DNA of 64,000 nt, from positions 248,001 through 312,000 of the forward strand of contig OW569369.1 of assembly GCA_937625935.1 (NCBI GenBank). Direction: 5' to 3'. Source of the stretch: Tetramitus jugosus (taxonomy: Eukaryota; Heterolobosea; Eutetramitea; Acrasida; Vahlkampfiidae). Below the pieces are notes generated by a model. That model saw only the letters and a list, made by a program, of their open reading frames with translations, was not told the origin of the DNA and made no database searches. This document shows positions 51,974-62,802 of the stretch, one piece after another. The position numbers were made by a program, and so were the translations under genes. Every line of letters begins with the position of its first letter. Positions within the stretch are counted from its first letter, which is position 1.

Positions 51974-53837
51974 TCACTTGTCCTGCGATGTGCAATACAA
52001 GCCAGAAAAGAAGCTCGAATTCCTGCCGTCGTCATCTCCAGGATACGCACGACCAAAATCATGACCCAGTATCTTGCTCACCCTATCATCTCTCTCACTA
52101 TCACTGTCATATGCACCGCTCCCACTACTCGTCGAAACAATAAATGCTCCCTTGGCTACTCCATTCACATCGAAATCCGGTTCAAAGTACGATGGAGTCG
52201 GTGAGTTCAACGCAAAAGAAGAACTAAGGTGATGGCTGACCTGGGAAGAACCTTCTTGTTGCGATGAAATGGCAACCGTGATCAATTGACTTCCACCATT
52301 GATCGTTGCTGGTTCATCTATTATCGGCTGAGATGATTGACTCATGTTGATACCGACAGGTGAGGACAAGAAGGGTTGAAACATGTTTTTGTTGTTGTTG
52401 GATTGCGAGCCCGTTGCTGGAAAGTCTTGAGAAGAGCCAAACAATGGTGGAGAACTCAGTATGATCATACTATCATTGTTCGCAGTTGCAGTTGCAGTAG
52501 TAGTCGTAGTATGACTGTTATTGACATGTTGTTGAGAAGGTGGAGAAGATAGGAGGAGATCAGGTGGTGACATGAGAGTCAAGTACTCGGCCGAACCAAA
52601 TAAATTTTCATGAAATTGTTGTTGAGAAGCAATTGTACTGTTGGGAGGTGATGGCATCATGTGAATCACTTGACTCAAATAATCCATGCACTGGTCATCG
52701 TCGTCATTGTCCAAATCGTCATGAAATTGATTCACTTTTTTCGTTCTTGAACTACTACTCGAAACTTTCTTTTGCCGCTTTACATCACTCTTCTCAGCAA
52801 CAACAACATGATCGTCATTATCTACATCATTCTTTGTCGTTCGTTTTCTCTTATTACTCACTGATGATGATGACGATTCATCCTTTTTCTTTCTACTGAC
52901 AGTTTTCTTCTTCTTCTTCTTCTTGTTCGACTGATCACTCTCACTCTCACTATGATTGACTTCACTCTTGATCACTACTACTCTCAGAGCCGTCTCTTCA
53001 ATTTCACTCTTCTTACTCTTCTTTTCACTCTTCTGTGTTTGTTGTTGTTGCTTCTCCAATTGTTTCAAAAAGACTTCGGGTTTACTGTACACTGTGAACG
53101 CACCACTTCTCACACTCATAAACTTGCACAACCAGTGTTCGTTGACTGTGCGAAAAAAGTCCAATTTGAAACAGAATTCACCTCTCCAGTTCTGAGTATC
53201 AGATGGCCACTCTAGGCTGATGCACCACATTTTTTCACGAACACGTTCTTGGTATTGATAGGAGATGACGGGGCAGGACTTGCATGTGAATTCTGAAAAA
53301 TGTTGCTCAAATTCTTCATCACTATGACTATTACTACCATCTTTGTTAGTATTATCAAAGGCAGTAGTAGTAGGAGGAGGAGGAGTTGTGATTGTTGTTG
53401 ATGTTGTTGTTGAGGTAGAAGTAGTTGGTGATGATGGTGAAAAAGTGGCACGTTTGAACAGAGTCAACGTCACATGGAATCCATTGTCTCTGCCCGCCCA
53501 TTGCAACAATTGAGCATTGGGTAAGATGGTAAAATCGTAATTGTGTGTTCGGAAGAGAACATTGCTCGGTGATTGATCAATGCCCTTCAATTTTCGACTA
53601 AAGACACTGATATCACAGGCAGAAGCAGCTACGTGTGAGTCATTTGTTGTGTTGTTGAACCTGATCACCAGGAAATATGTGTGTGAGATTGGATGTCATC
53701 ATGATACACTAAATAAAATGAATACAAAAAAATTTTGTATTCATGCAAGTTGGGAGTACGTACTGTGGATCACAGAAGAGAGATTTCCATTGGAGGGGTA
53801 TGTTGTCCCGAAGTGAAGTTTTTTCCTTTTTGACCAT
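51974..53837 (-). CDS. Nuclear-looking protein of unknown function
   Basis: Exons on the minus strand are 53837-53764 and 53660-51974 (donor GTACGT, acceptor CAG), 586 residues; without the first exon the long frame has no usable ATG. Residues 1-220 are globular with a CxxC pair (FTCKSCPVISYQYQE) and strands such as MWCISLEWPSDTQNWRGEFC and MSVRSGAFTVYSKPEVFL. The last resembles strands at the end of Rel/p53-like DNA-binding folds, but this is only an impression. A Lys/Ser-rich basic block near 250-330 looks like a nuclear localisation region. The C-terminal third is Ser/Gln/Pro-rich, like an activation domain. A transcription factor is possible but not shown. Confidence 0.6.
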
Positions 53838-53996
53838 CTGGTGTTTGTTTGTTGTTGATAAAAACTTTTGCTTTTTGAGCAGTGTGTTGTTTTGTTTTTT
53901 GTGTTGGCGCAAAAGCAAAGCTCAAAAAACATTTATTGTATCCCTCTTGAGCCAGTTCGAGTAAATCCGGGAAGCGGAGAAATAATATGGCTGTTG

Positions 53997-55419
53997 TCAT
54001 ATCGACAGTAGGTAGTCAGAGCACAGTTCGAGATATCTCTCAATCTGGTGACTCAGTTTGAGCTTCAGCTCGCTCTCTTTGGACATTAGTTCGTTCCATT
54101 CTTCAGAACTTCCCCTTTGGCGCTCTTCTCCTTTCAGTGTCGATTCCCTCAACGATAACACCTCTTCAATGTTGTTCGGGTCAATGTCTTTTTGAAAACA
54201 ACTATTCACATATTGCAGAGCTTGTGATAGACAATGAATACTGTTTCGCAGTTCGTCCATTTGAAAGGACTGCTTCTCACTCTCAATCCTACTGCTGTTG
54301 AGATGTTCAATTGCTGAAACATTAGGAAATGTATATATGGAAGATAACATCGCTTCCAATTGAGCTTTTGATCCATTCCTTGATTGCTTTTCCAAACTAC
54401 TCCGCTCTCTACTGTTCTCCTTATGTCCTTCTGAAACACAACTTGAGAAGGTAAGTGTTTTAGGTGAAGAAAGGCGCTCATCCAACTCTCTTTGTTCTTT
54501 TAGAAGCTTTTCTCTCTCCTTTCTTGGTAAGTCTCTGTATGTCCTGTGAGGCGAGGACTCTTCGAGAATAGTGCTGTAATCCTTCTTCGGGGATAACAGA
54601 TGTGGAGAGATATAGTTGGAGTTTAGGATGGTATTATGTTCCTTGAATGAACCAGTAGAATGTTCTCTCTTCTTAAACGTTCTTATCCTCCTCTGATACA
54701 CAGTTGGATCTTTGTGAATTAGCATTAAGCAACTTCTTCTTTGAGAATACACCCTAAAGATACTACATACACACTCCATTATAGTACTCGAGTTGTGGAA
54801 TTAGATTAATGAAAAATAATCTAAGGGAATCAATATCCCTTGTTTTGAGTTCGATGGGATTGCCTGTAATGCTGATAGATCGGAGCTTTTTGTTCATGGT
54901 CAGAGATCGAAATGACTCCCTTGACCGAATCTCATTGAAAGATACATCTAGTATCTCGAGGTTGTATAGAGTTGCGATATCAAAGCAATTAGAGACCTTG
55001 TTCCCAGCCACATCGAGCTCTCTTAGATGATAGAGATCTCTTAGTGGTTTTAAACACCTAATATTGTTGTACCGCATACTTAGATGACGCAACCCTTTAC
55101 AAAAACTCAGCGAATAACTTATCAGTGCGATACTGTTGAATGAGATATCAAGAATCTGCACTGATGTTGGAATTGATGGAAACCATTCTAATTGAGAGTT
55201 AGATAGATTGACTGACAAATTCTCACAAGCTTGTGAAGTTGTCAAGAATAATTGATCTCCCACAATATCGAAATGAACAATCTTGCTCGTTATGAACTTT
55301 GTTTTGTACCTCTCTCTGAGCTTATCGTCCATCGTGAGAGGCTCTCCTTCACTCGCTTGTCTATTGTCGTTCAACGAGGAGGAGAGGCCACCACTAGAAG
55401 GAGGCATGTCGTAGATCAT
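53997..55419 (-). CDS. Leucine-rich-repeat protein with coiled-coil tail; frame change inside
   Basis: Two overlapping minus-strand frames look like one protein. Frame 1 (55419-54763) starts MIYDMPPSSGG and encodes LRRs of the SDS22/centrosomal type (LSFCKGLRHLSMRYNNIRCL, LRELDVAGNKVSNC, LEILDVSFNEI) and an LRR cap ending PQLEYYNGV, then a stop three codons on. Frame 2 (54779-53997) continues VYSQRRSCLML with coiled coil (RDLPRKEREKLLKEQRELDE). Joining NGV to VYS needs removal of 54754-54772, only 19 nt with GTGTAT...TAG ends, or a +1 shift. The joined product would be 467 residues. LRR plus coiled coil is typical of axonemal and centrosomal proteins. Confidence 0.6.
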
Positions 55420-55634
55420 CCGTTCCAATTGCAGATAGAGCTCGAGAAACAGAAGCCACAAGAAGTGTGTAGTTCCAGTTGATATTTGTTTGTTGCGAAA
55501 TGATTTTCTTTTCCGAGGCTCGTTTGGCTCTCTATCGATCTGGTGCCACGATCTGTAGTCTGCGTCAAACAATAAAAACGGCGAAGTGAAAAGACGTGGG
55601 TTTCTGACACAAAAAAGAACAATTGATCTGGAAA

Positions 55635-55895
55635 ATGGATAACTCTTTCATTTACACATTGGATTCTCTATCTCCTTCTCAGAAACAAGCACATGATTCA
55701 CAAATACAATCATTCTCGTGCGCGCACACACATCAACATCACCTCGACACAACCAATGTGACCAAATGCGAGAGCATTCAAGAAGCTATTGTACAATCCT
55801 TGAAAAACGGCCGCTTCTTCAACTCAGGCCCGTCTCACTATTGTGCCACGAGTGTCATTGATACGTTGTGTGTGCGCGCATGTAGATTTCGATAA
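55635..55895 (+). CDS. Possible small protein, hypothetical
   Basis: An 86-codon frame from ATG 55635, lying between the LRR gene (divergent) and Rab1 (convergent). It opens MDNSFIYTLDSLSPSQKQAH and has no recognised motif. Cysteine and histidine are frequent late in the frame. Base composition is ordinary for the region. It could be real or chance, and no splice site clearly extends it. Confidence 0.3.
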   Translation: MDNSFIYTLDSLSPSQKQAHDSQIQSFSCAHTHQHHLDTTNVTKCESIQEAIVQSLKNGRFFNSGPSHYCATSVIDTLCVRACRFR

Positions 55896-55974
55896 ATATG
55901 TGTCACACTCTTCTCCAACCCTTCATCATGTGCTCCAAACTCAGAAAGTAGTTAGTCAGCCATCTCTCTTCTGT

Positions 55975-56947
<973 letters not shown>

Positions 56948-57528
56948 ATTTATAATATTTTATGTATGTCGTTTGTTGTTTGTTTTATTCTTTTCGTTAC
57001 AATAATTTTTTTTGCGTCGTTTTGTGGGTTCCTCCTACACCGCGATTGATTCTATCCTCGTTGTTGCATGGGAAACAAGACAAAAATTCCCTGCGACTAA
57101 TTCGTTGTTGTTTGGAACTTCGCCGCGAAAAATTTCTCCTGCTGCACTTGGTGATGATCCGTTACAAAACGAATTGTAACAAGTCAAGGTTCCATTTGCC
57201 AATGTTACTCATCAATCCTCCTAGCTATGTTTTCGAAGATACAACAAACATTTTCTCATATATTTGGAAGAATCTGTCTCGAAGAGCCGATTGAGGCCAG
57301 GTTGAAAATCGATTCTGCGGTGAAATTGAGCATTTGTCGAGATCGATATATATATAATAATCTCGTCAATACAATGACTATGGCTATGGATTGAATGCAA
57401 TCAATTCACGTGCTTGAAGAAACTTGCTTTAATGATGTTTATGCCTTAACTCAACATCAGGATTGGTCAAGCTAGCGAGTGAAGAATGGTGTCATGGTGG
57501 CGCAACGAGCCACTACACTCAATGAAAA
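56948..57528. other. Intergenic region between Rab1 and GT8 genes
   Basis: About 580 bp containing the upstream region of Rab1 (minus) and the 3' flank of the glycosyltransferase. A 110-codon plus-strand frame from 56962 has no family likeness and I treat it as chance. An AT dinucleotide run (TATATATATA) sits near 57345-57355. Confidence 0.4.
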
Positions 57529-58659
57529 TTATTGGAAACAATGAGATGTGTGGTATTGAATCCATACGTTGTGACCTTTCGTACTGGCCTCCCAGGGTTT
57601 GGGCGGTCCATTCCAATGAATAATTGCATTGAGATCCTTCTCAAAATTATGTTGAGCAGTGTCTAAGTTCCATGTTGTATCAAGATTTTCCACTCTCCCA
57701 ATAGTAGAAAGGAGCAATGGTGGATTGGATCCTAGAGTATACAAACCTTCTTTGCTGTTGCTATTGACCATTATCCAATATTCGACATCGCTTGTAATTT
57801 TGGTGTCTTCCCAGAGCTTCATATCCATTACTAGAACGCCTGCATTATACGCGATCGATTTCGCTTTAATCTCTTTGTTGGTTCCATTGTGTCGCCTATT
57901 CCATTCCAACAGCGCACCATTCTCAAAGTTGATTCCGTAACCTTCAAGTTTCACATTCCTCTTCACCATTGCGATTACATTGTTGGTATCTTTCTTCGAA
58001 AGTGCCGAATCAAATAGTGTCCCAATATCAACATTGTGAACGATGGTATCTGGATCAAGATAGATTACTTTATCGTTGTTTGGAACCATCTCAAGAGGCA
58101 TGTTGTCCGAAAACAGTAGTTTAGGTAAGTAGAATCTCACATAGTTTAACGGGGATGCCAAATTACCAAGATCATAGCGATGGAATGAAATGATTAAGTT
58201 GGGTGCATAATCCTTCAAGTCAAAGGGTATAACAATCCATCCACCAATCTCGATTGATAGAGTTTTGAGCATGCACAAGACTTCTTGCTGCAATTGATGG
58301 ACATTCGATGGATCTGTCACTAAATAGAAGTATAGCCTTCGGGACTCGCTGGCTTGTCGAATCATGGATTTCATTGAGGCCATCATACCTACAAACAATG
58401 GGGCATCCGAAGCATAAACAATATTAATGTGAGGTTTGTCCTTCGTGGGCTTTGGGACACTTGGTGGATTGAGTGGAGAGATGATGTATCCATTAGACAC
58501 CGAGGGAACCCCATGTGTGACATATTTTGGTCTAGCGCGAAGGATTGGGGTTGTGTCATGGGGCAGTTCACTATCCTGTGCGGGGAGTAAAAACAACAAC
58601 ACCACTCTAATGGCTATCACCACACATACTGCAGCAACTAGTATCCTCCTTTTCGTCAT
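57529..58659 (-). CDS. Type II membrane glycosyltransferase, family GT8
   Basis: This gene predicts 376 residues in a single exon. A short cytosolic RR-containing start precedes a signal anchor (ILVAAVCVVIAIRVVLLFLL), giving Golgi type II topology. The catalytic domain begins INIVYASDAPLFVGMMASMK and has the metal-binding DxD in KVIYLDPDTIV. AYNAGVLVMDMKLWED and the C-terminal IIHWNGPPKPW, both GT8 hallmarks, follow. GT8 enzymes are retaining transferases of glucose, galactose or galacturonate (LARGE, GATL, xylosyltransferases); the donor cannot be told here. Possible glycosylation sites suggest luminal exposure. It lies on the same strand as the fucosidase, about 530 bp apart. Confidence 0.88.
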   Translation of the reverse strand: MTKRRILVAAVCVVIAIRVVLLFLLPAQDSELPHDTTPILRARPKYVTHGVPSVSNGYIISPLNPPSVPKPTKDKPHINIVYASDAPLFVGMMASMKSMIRQASESRRLYFYLVTDPSNVHQLQQEVLCMLKTLSIEIGGWIVIPFDLKDYAPNLIISFHRYDLGNLASPLNYVRFYLPKLLFSDNMPLEMVPNNDKVIYLDPDTIVHNVDIGTLFDSALSKKDTNNVIAMVKRNVKLEGYGINFENGALLEWNRRHNGTNKEIKAKSIAYNAGVLVMDMKLWEDTKITSDVEYWIMVNSNSKEGLYTLGSNPPLLLSTIGRVENLDTTWNLDTAQHNFEKDLNAIIHWNGPPKPWEASTKGHNVWIQYHTSHCFQ

Positions 58660-59184
58660 TTATTGTTTCTTGTTGGGTCAAATGCACTTGGAGGACGACG
58701 AATTTATTGGTGAACTTTAGTGGCTCACAATTAACTCACCACCCTTTCATTCGCGAGTTCAGATTTGGTATTCCATGAAATTTCGCGAAATTAGCGCTCG
58801 ACTTGGTCTTGCCCAAACAGGGATTTCCCCAACTACCAAAAACTGGTTCCTTCCAATCGCTGATGTAAAGAGAGAACATCAAGGTAGTGCAGTCATAGTT
58901 GTGTGTATTTGCATGATTTGAGCAGCTAATTCTAAGTTGTGAGTATAGAAATCTTAAAGCCTCATACTCGTGTGACATGCGGATGTGAGTAAGTACCCAA
59001 GAAGCAAAGATCGGTCCTGAGAGATGTAGTTTCACATGAACTTGAAGATTATGATGCATTTGATGATGTGGTTGAAACCTGCAGAATATTTCAGAGCCAC
59101 CGAATCAGGAGAATGACTACTCTTGGAAAAAGGAACAACAACATTTTCGCACACGTTATTTACAATTTAACTTCCACAATGAAA
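58660..59184. other. Intergenic region between GT8 and fucosidase genes
   Basis: About 525 bp. A 108-codon minus-strand frame (59059-58736) begins MHHNLQVHVKLHLSGP and is weakly coding-like (SHEYEALRFLYSQL), but no family, splice signals or leader support it. I see no RNA gene or repeat. Confidence 0.35.
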
Positions 59185-60660
59185 TCAATATTCGGACAGT
59201 TTGAATGTCATGGTGTAGTTGTATCCAATTTTCAATTCTAGAGGAATCTCAACTACAAGAGAATCTAATTCGAAGTGGAAGGGTAATGGTTTGTCAATGG
59301 ACAAGAGTTTGACAGTCTTGAGTCTGAAAGGCATGTCTCCCAACATGGTAGGAGATACGAACGCCATATACACTTTGCTTGGAGGACTCATCTTTTCATG
59401 AAGCATCATGAACGAATACACGTCTCTGTTTCGTTTGGTAAGATAGAACTGATAACTCAATTTTTCACTCATGGTTGACTGGAACTTGTAGGGATACATG
59501 GGTTCACTGTCATGAATACCTTCACCATTGAACTTCATCCACTTTGCAAACTCTTGTAATCTGTTCATGGCATCCTTTGGTAACTGACCACGAGAATCTG
59601 GACCAATATCAAGCAACAGATTACCTCCAGTAGAAACAACTGACAGAAGAAGTTCAATCAGAGAAGGCATCGATTTGTACACGTCATTCTTTTTGTAGCC
59701 CCACTGAGTCGCCATCGTCATACAGACTTCCCATGGCTTATTGAATGGAGCTCTAGGAATACCTCCTTGTTCTGGTGTCAAATAGTCCTCAAAGATTCCA
59801 CCTTCTCTATTCACAATGATCACATCGTCCTTGATGGCTCTGGACAATTGGGAGATTTCTGAGAAACTCATATCGTACATGGGAGGCTTCAACCAACCAC
59901 CATCAAACCACAAGATATCTGGCCTGTATTGCTTCATAATCTCAATAATTTGGTTCTGGGAGAAGTGAACAAAGCTGTCCCAGGTACTCTCCTTTTCAGT
60001 TGGTGCATAATTGCTGTACCGATTTGTTGCAAATGTGCTCGGTTCCCAGAAGTCTTCTCTGTGCCAGTCAGGTTTGCTGTAGTACGCTCCAGTACCGAAG
60101 CCCTTCTTCTTGAATGCACTCATCACTTCTCCAAAAGCGTCTCTTTGGAAGGGACAATCTCGACCCATTACACTATAACTATCCAACTTGGTGTTGAACA
60201 TGGAGAAGCCGTCATGATGCTTTGTGGTCATGACGACATATCGCATTCCGGCCTGCCATGCTGCCTCAGCCCAAATGTTCGGGTCAAACTTATCAGGGTT
60301 GAAAGTCTTACTGAGACCCCAGTAGAACTTTCTGAATGCAGCCATCTCTTCGTGAGTGCTTATATTTGGATTACTCCATCCCCTTGCATCCCACTCCATC
60401 GGCCAACTTGCTAAATCACCAGAATTGATATCGATTAGATCTGACAATTGGGAGTAAATCCCCCAATGTAAGAAGAGGCCAAACTTGTATGTTTGCCACT
60501 TCTGAACAGCCTTGGCAACCTTCTCGTCCGTTTGGTCATTCGAGGACAAGTCATTAAGCATGTCTCTGTTTCGAGCAGCCACAGAACTGGCGCTAAAGCT
60601 AAACAATAGTAAGAGAGCGGTCCCCAATAAGACAAGTAGATGATACAGCTGGAAATTCAT
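59185..60660 (-). CDS. Secreted alpha-L-fucosidase, family GH29
   Basis: This gene predicts 491 residues in a single exon. A signal peptide (LYHLLVLLGTALLLLFSFSA) implies lysosomal or secreted use. GH29 landmarks are FGLFLHWGIYS, the VVMTTKHHDGFSMFNTK loop, the catalytic nucleophile Asp in DILWFDGGW, and GGNLLLDIGPDSRG. The last ~110 residues are a beta-sandwich C-terminal domain. It removes alpha-linked fucose from glycans by a retaining mechanism. In a bacteria-eating amoeba such enzymes usually serve digestion in food vacuoles, which is an inference. The general acid/base residue is poorly conserved in this family and I do not assign it. Confidence 0.94.
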   Translation of the reverse strand: MNFQLYHLLVLLGTALLLLFSFSASSVAARNRDMLNDLSSNDQTDEKVAKAVQKWQTYKFGLFLHWGIYSQLSDLIDINSGDLASWPMEWDARGWSNPNISTHEEMAAFRKFYWGLSKTFNPDKFDPNIWAEAAWQAGMRYVVMTTKHHDGFSMFNTKLDSYSVMGRDCPFQRDAFGEVMSAFKKKGFGTGAYYSKPDWHREDFWEPSTFATNRYSNYAPTEKESTWDSFVHFSQNQIIEIMKQYRPDILWFDGGWLKPPMYDMSFSEISQLSRAIKDDVIIVNREGGIFEDYLTPEQGGIPRAPFNKPWEVCMTMATQWGYKKNDVYKSMPSLIELLLSVVSTGGNLLLDIGPDSRGQLPKDAMNRLQEFAKWMKFNGEGIHDSEPMYPYKFQSTMSEKLSYQFYLTKRNRDVYSFMMLHEKMSPPSKVYMAFVSPTMLGDMPFRLKTVKLLSIDKPLPFHFELDSLVVEIPLELKIGYNYTMTFKLSEY

Positions 60661-61452
60661 ACGTTTTCTTGTTTATTACTGATGGGTCAACTCCAAAGTA
60701 TATCCAAAAAAATTGGATAGACACGAATCCTGGAATAGGATGTGGAGCAAAAAGGCGAAGAATTTAATTTAGATCGAATGGAACACTGGCGACATCATGT
60801 TTGTTTTACAAAGATTTTCACTTGTGGGAGCTGAGTGTCCTTTATCTGCGTGTGTATGATCGCCAAAGATGTGACTTCCATAGGTTTGAAGAATGACAAC
60901 GGCTAAATTTGAGCCTGAATCCAATACAACCGAAATGCGTTAAGCATCTTTCTTGGACCATCTACAAGAAACTAGCACTTCATTCAAACTTGTCGGCCAT
61001 CTATAATTGGTTGTCCTTCGAATACGTCAATCGGTCCTTTAAAGGAGTGTACTCACATTGCTTCAAGATCAGCCTCCTTGATAGCTTGTTCATACTGAAG
61101 ATTGAGGAGGGTTGCGGATAAGTTATAGTGCAACACATCTCTTGTATCACCCCTACAGTGCTGCTTCATTACAGCCAATATGAAAATGTATATTACCCAT
61201 CTCTTTGAGTACGCTTTGTTAATTTTTCTAACGGAACGAGTTGTAAACCGCTTGATTTATGGATCATGCTGGACTCCACCATTCATTCCTTTGCACTTCT
61301 CTCAAGTTTATTCAACTCCAAAGAAGGGTTAGAATTTTGCAAGGAATACAAGCTTGATATTCAATTCGTGACGTGGATTGAGGCTCCAACTACAGGTTGT
61401 TTTTCTTGATCTCATGATTCCCAGAAACATGAATGCTTGTTTGTAAGACATT
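60661..61452. other. Intergenic region, possibly with decayed coding sequence
   Basis: The largest gap outside the retroelement nest, about 790 bp. Short plus-strand frames at 60909-61121 (FEYVNRSFKGVYSHCFKI) and after 61170 (LFEYALLIFLTERVVNRLIY) look faintly like F-box protein fragments broken by stops. The evidence is too thin to call a pseudogene. No RNA gene is seen. Confidence 0.35.
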
Positions 61453-62334
61453 TTATTCATGTTCTCCACCGTCAAACAAGTTCAAATGATCAATTTGTAG
61501 CCTGACTTCAGCACCATTCGTACCATCGATTCCAATCCAGCCTCTCTTGCTCATCTCTGTTCCATCGGCAAACCAATCGCTCTTCAGGTTCAATACAGTC
61601 GGTTCACCAACTAACTTGCACTCATTCGTGATCAACTTTTGAGCAAACAAACAAATGGTCAATTGATCTCTTCCTACTTCAAACGGATCATGAATCAAGA
61701 AGTGAAATTGTTCATTCCACTTTGGATTCGGTCTCGCTTTCGACTTTGTTATAGCAAAACAACAATTACTATTGTTATTATTGACGTTCGACAATGACGA
61801 CGAAGAAGCAGAAGCAGACGATGAGGAGACAAAATTGGATATCGTAGATGTCGTGTTGGCTGTCGCAGTCGAAATCGTCTGCACTGTTCCATCCACGAGA
61901 TCAGTAACCATTGTAGGTACCAACAGATTGGCAATTAATCGATGATTTTCAGTTGTTGTGGATGACAACTGACCATTCGTCGTCGATTCAATGAGCTTTA
62001 CATTTCCTCCAGTCATCATCATCATCATTGTGCTACCACCACCACCACTACTGCTGCTGGTGCTGCTAGTATTATTGTTGGTATTGTCAGTAGAGATTGT
62101 TCCCATTTGAATCCGAACAAAATAATCACAGTGACCCACGACATTGCCAATGAGACCACTGGCAGAAATTTCAGTGCCGGCCAAAGAGGAGGAAAAGGGA
62201 AGTAAATTTCGGCCTTCAATCACATTGATGAGAACAGATGCAGCTATTTTTCTCTTGTAACGACGAGGGATATTGTACAATGAAGCCGAGGAAGGTGTCA
62301 GTCTGTATGACTGGATGTGTTCTTCGAGTGACAT
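61453..62334 (-). CDS. C2-domain protein with large low-complexity insert
   Basis: This gene predicts 293 residues from MSLEEHIQSYR; the frame is open 36 codons further 5' but that sequence is leader-like. The first part holds C2 strands (ASVLINVIEGRNLLPF, HCDYFVRIQMG). About 125 residues rich in Ser, Thr, Asn and Met then interrupt the fold. The C2 domain resumes with RPNPKWNEQFHFLIHDP and DQLTICLFAQ, then GWIGIDGTNGAEVRLQIDHL. The insert falls where a surface loop would be, so the domain could still fold. Calcium-binding aspartates are few, so the ligand is uncertain. Single exon. Confidence 0.7.
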   Translation of the reverse strand: MSLEEHIQSYRLTPSSASLYNIPRRYKRKIAASVLINVIEGRNLLPFSSSLAGTEISASGLIGNVVGHCDYFVRIQMGTISTDNTNNNTSSTSSSSGGGGSTMMMMMTGGNVKLIESTTNGQLSSTTTENHRLIANLLVPTMVTDLVDGTVQTISTATANTTSTISNFVSSSSASASSSSLSNVNNNNSNCCFAITKSKARPNPKWNEQFHFLIHDPFEVGRDQLTICLFAQKLITNECKLVGEPTVLNLKSDWFADGTEMSKRGWIGIDGTNGAEVRLQIDHLNLFDGGEHE

Positions 62335-62485
62335 GTTTGTTTTGGTTTTTTTGTTCTGACAGCCAAAACAAAACCAAAAAATCTCCGATGAGAATTCTTT
62401 TCGCTGTTGAAATCGAATTTCGAAACCAAGAACCGAAACCAAGCAACCCCAACAGCACGGAAGCTAGTACAAAAAATTGTGTATT

Positions 62486-62497
62486 TTTATAAATATA
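62486..62497 (+). promoter_or_regulatory. TATA-like element upstream of tRNA-Thr
   Basis: An AT-rich TATAAATATAA-type stretch lies about 28-39 bp before the tRNA-Thr 5' end, the spacing used by organisms whose Pol III genes have upstream TATA boxes bound by TFIIIB. Position alone supports it. Confidence 0.35.
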
Positions 62498-62524
62498 AGG
62501 AATTTATGTGAAATTTTGATATCT

Positions 62525-62596
62525 GGCCTAATAGCACAGCGGTAGTGCACCAGTCTTGTAAACTGGGGGTCCCGAGTTCGATTCTCGGTTGGGCCT
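62525..62596 (+). tRNA. tRNA-Thr (anticodon TGT)
   Basis: The cloverleaf is complete: acceptor GGCCTAA with TTGGGCC (one G-U pair) and discriminator T at 62596. The anticodon stem CCAGT/ACTGG encloses loop CTTGTAA, which reads TGT for ACA codons. The T arm CCGAG-TTCGATT-CTCGG contains the B box. There is no intron. A T4 run at 62600-62603 can end Pol III transcription. Unlike tRNA-Val at 3251, its upstream flank shows no retroelement. Confidence 0.95.
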
Positions 62597-62802
62597 CAGC
62601 TTTTGCTATTTTGCTCTGAGATTGATCCTATTCTTTCTCTTGGAAATTCCGAACCGTGAGAAAAAATTTGACATACAGCAACAACAAAAAAAAATCAGAG
62701 ATCTCAACAAACTCAAACAACCACAACAACCAACTTCCACTTTTCCCAAATTCCCCACCCACACTTTTCTACCCAAACAACAACAATAATTCATCATCAA
62801 TC

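Noticed and set aside
56962-57294. 110-codon plus-strand frame upstream of Rab1
   Set aside because: No recognisable domain, and it begins inside the likely Rab1 promoter and leader.
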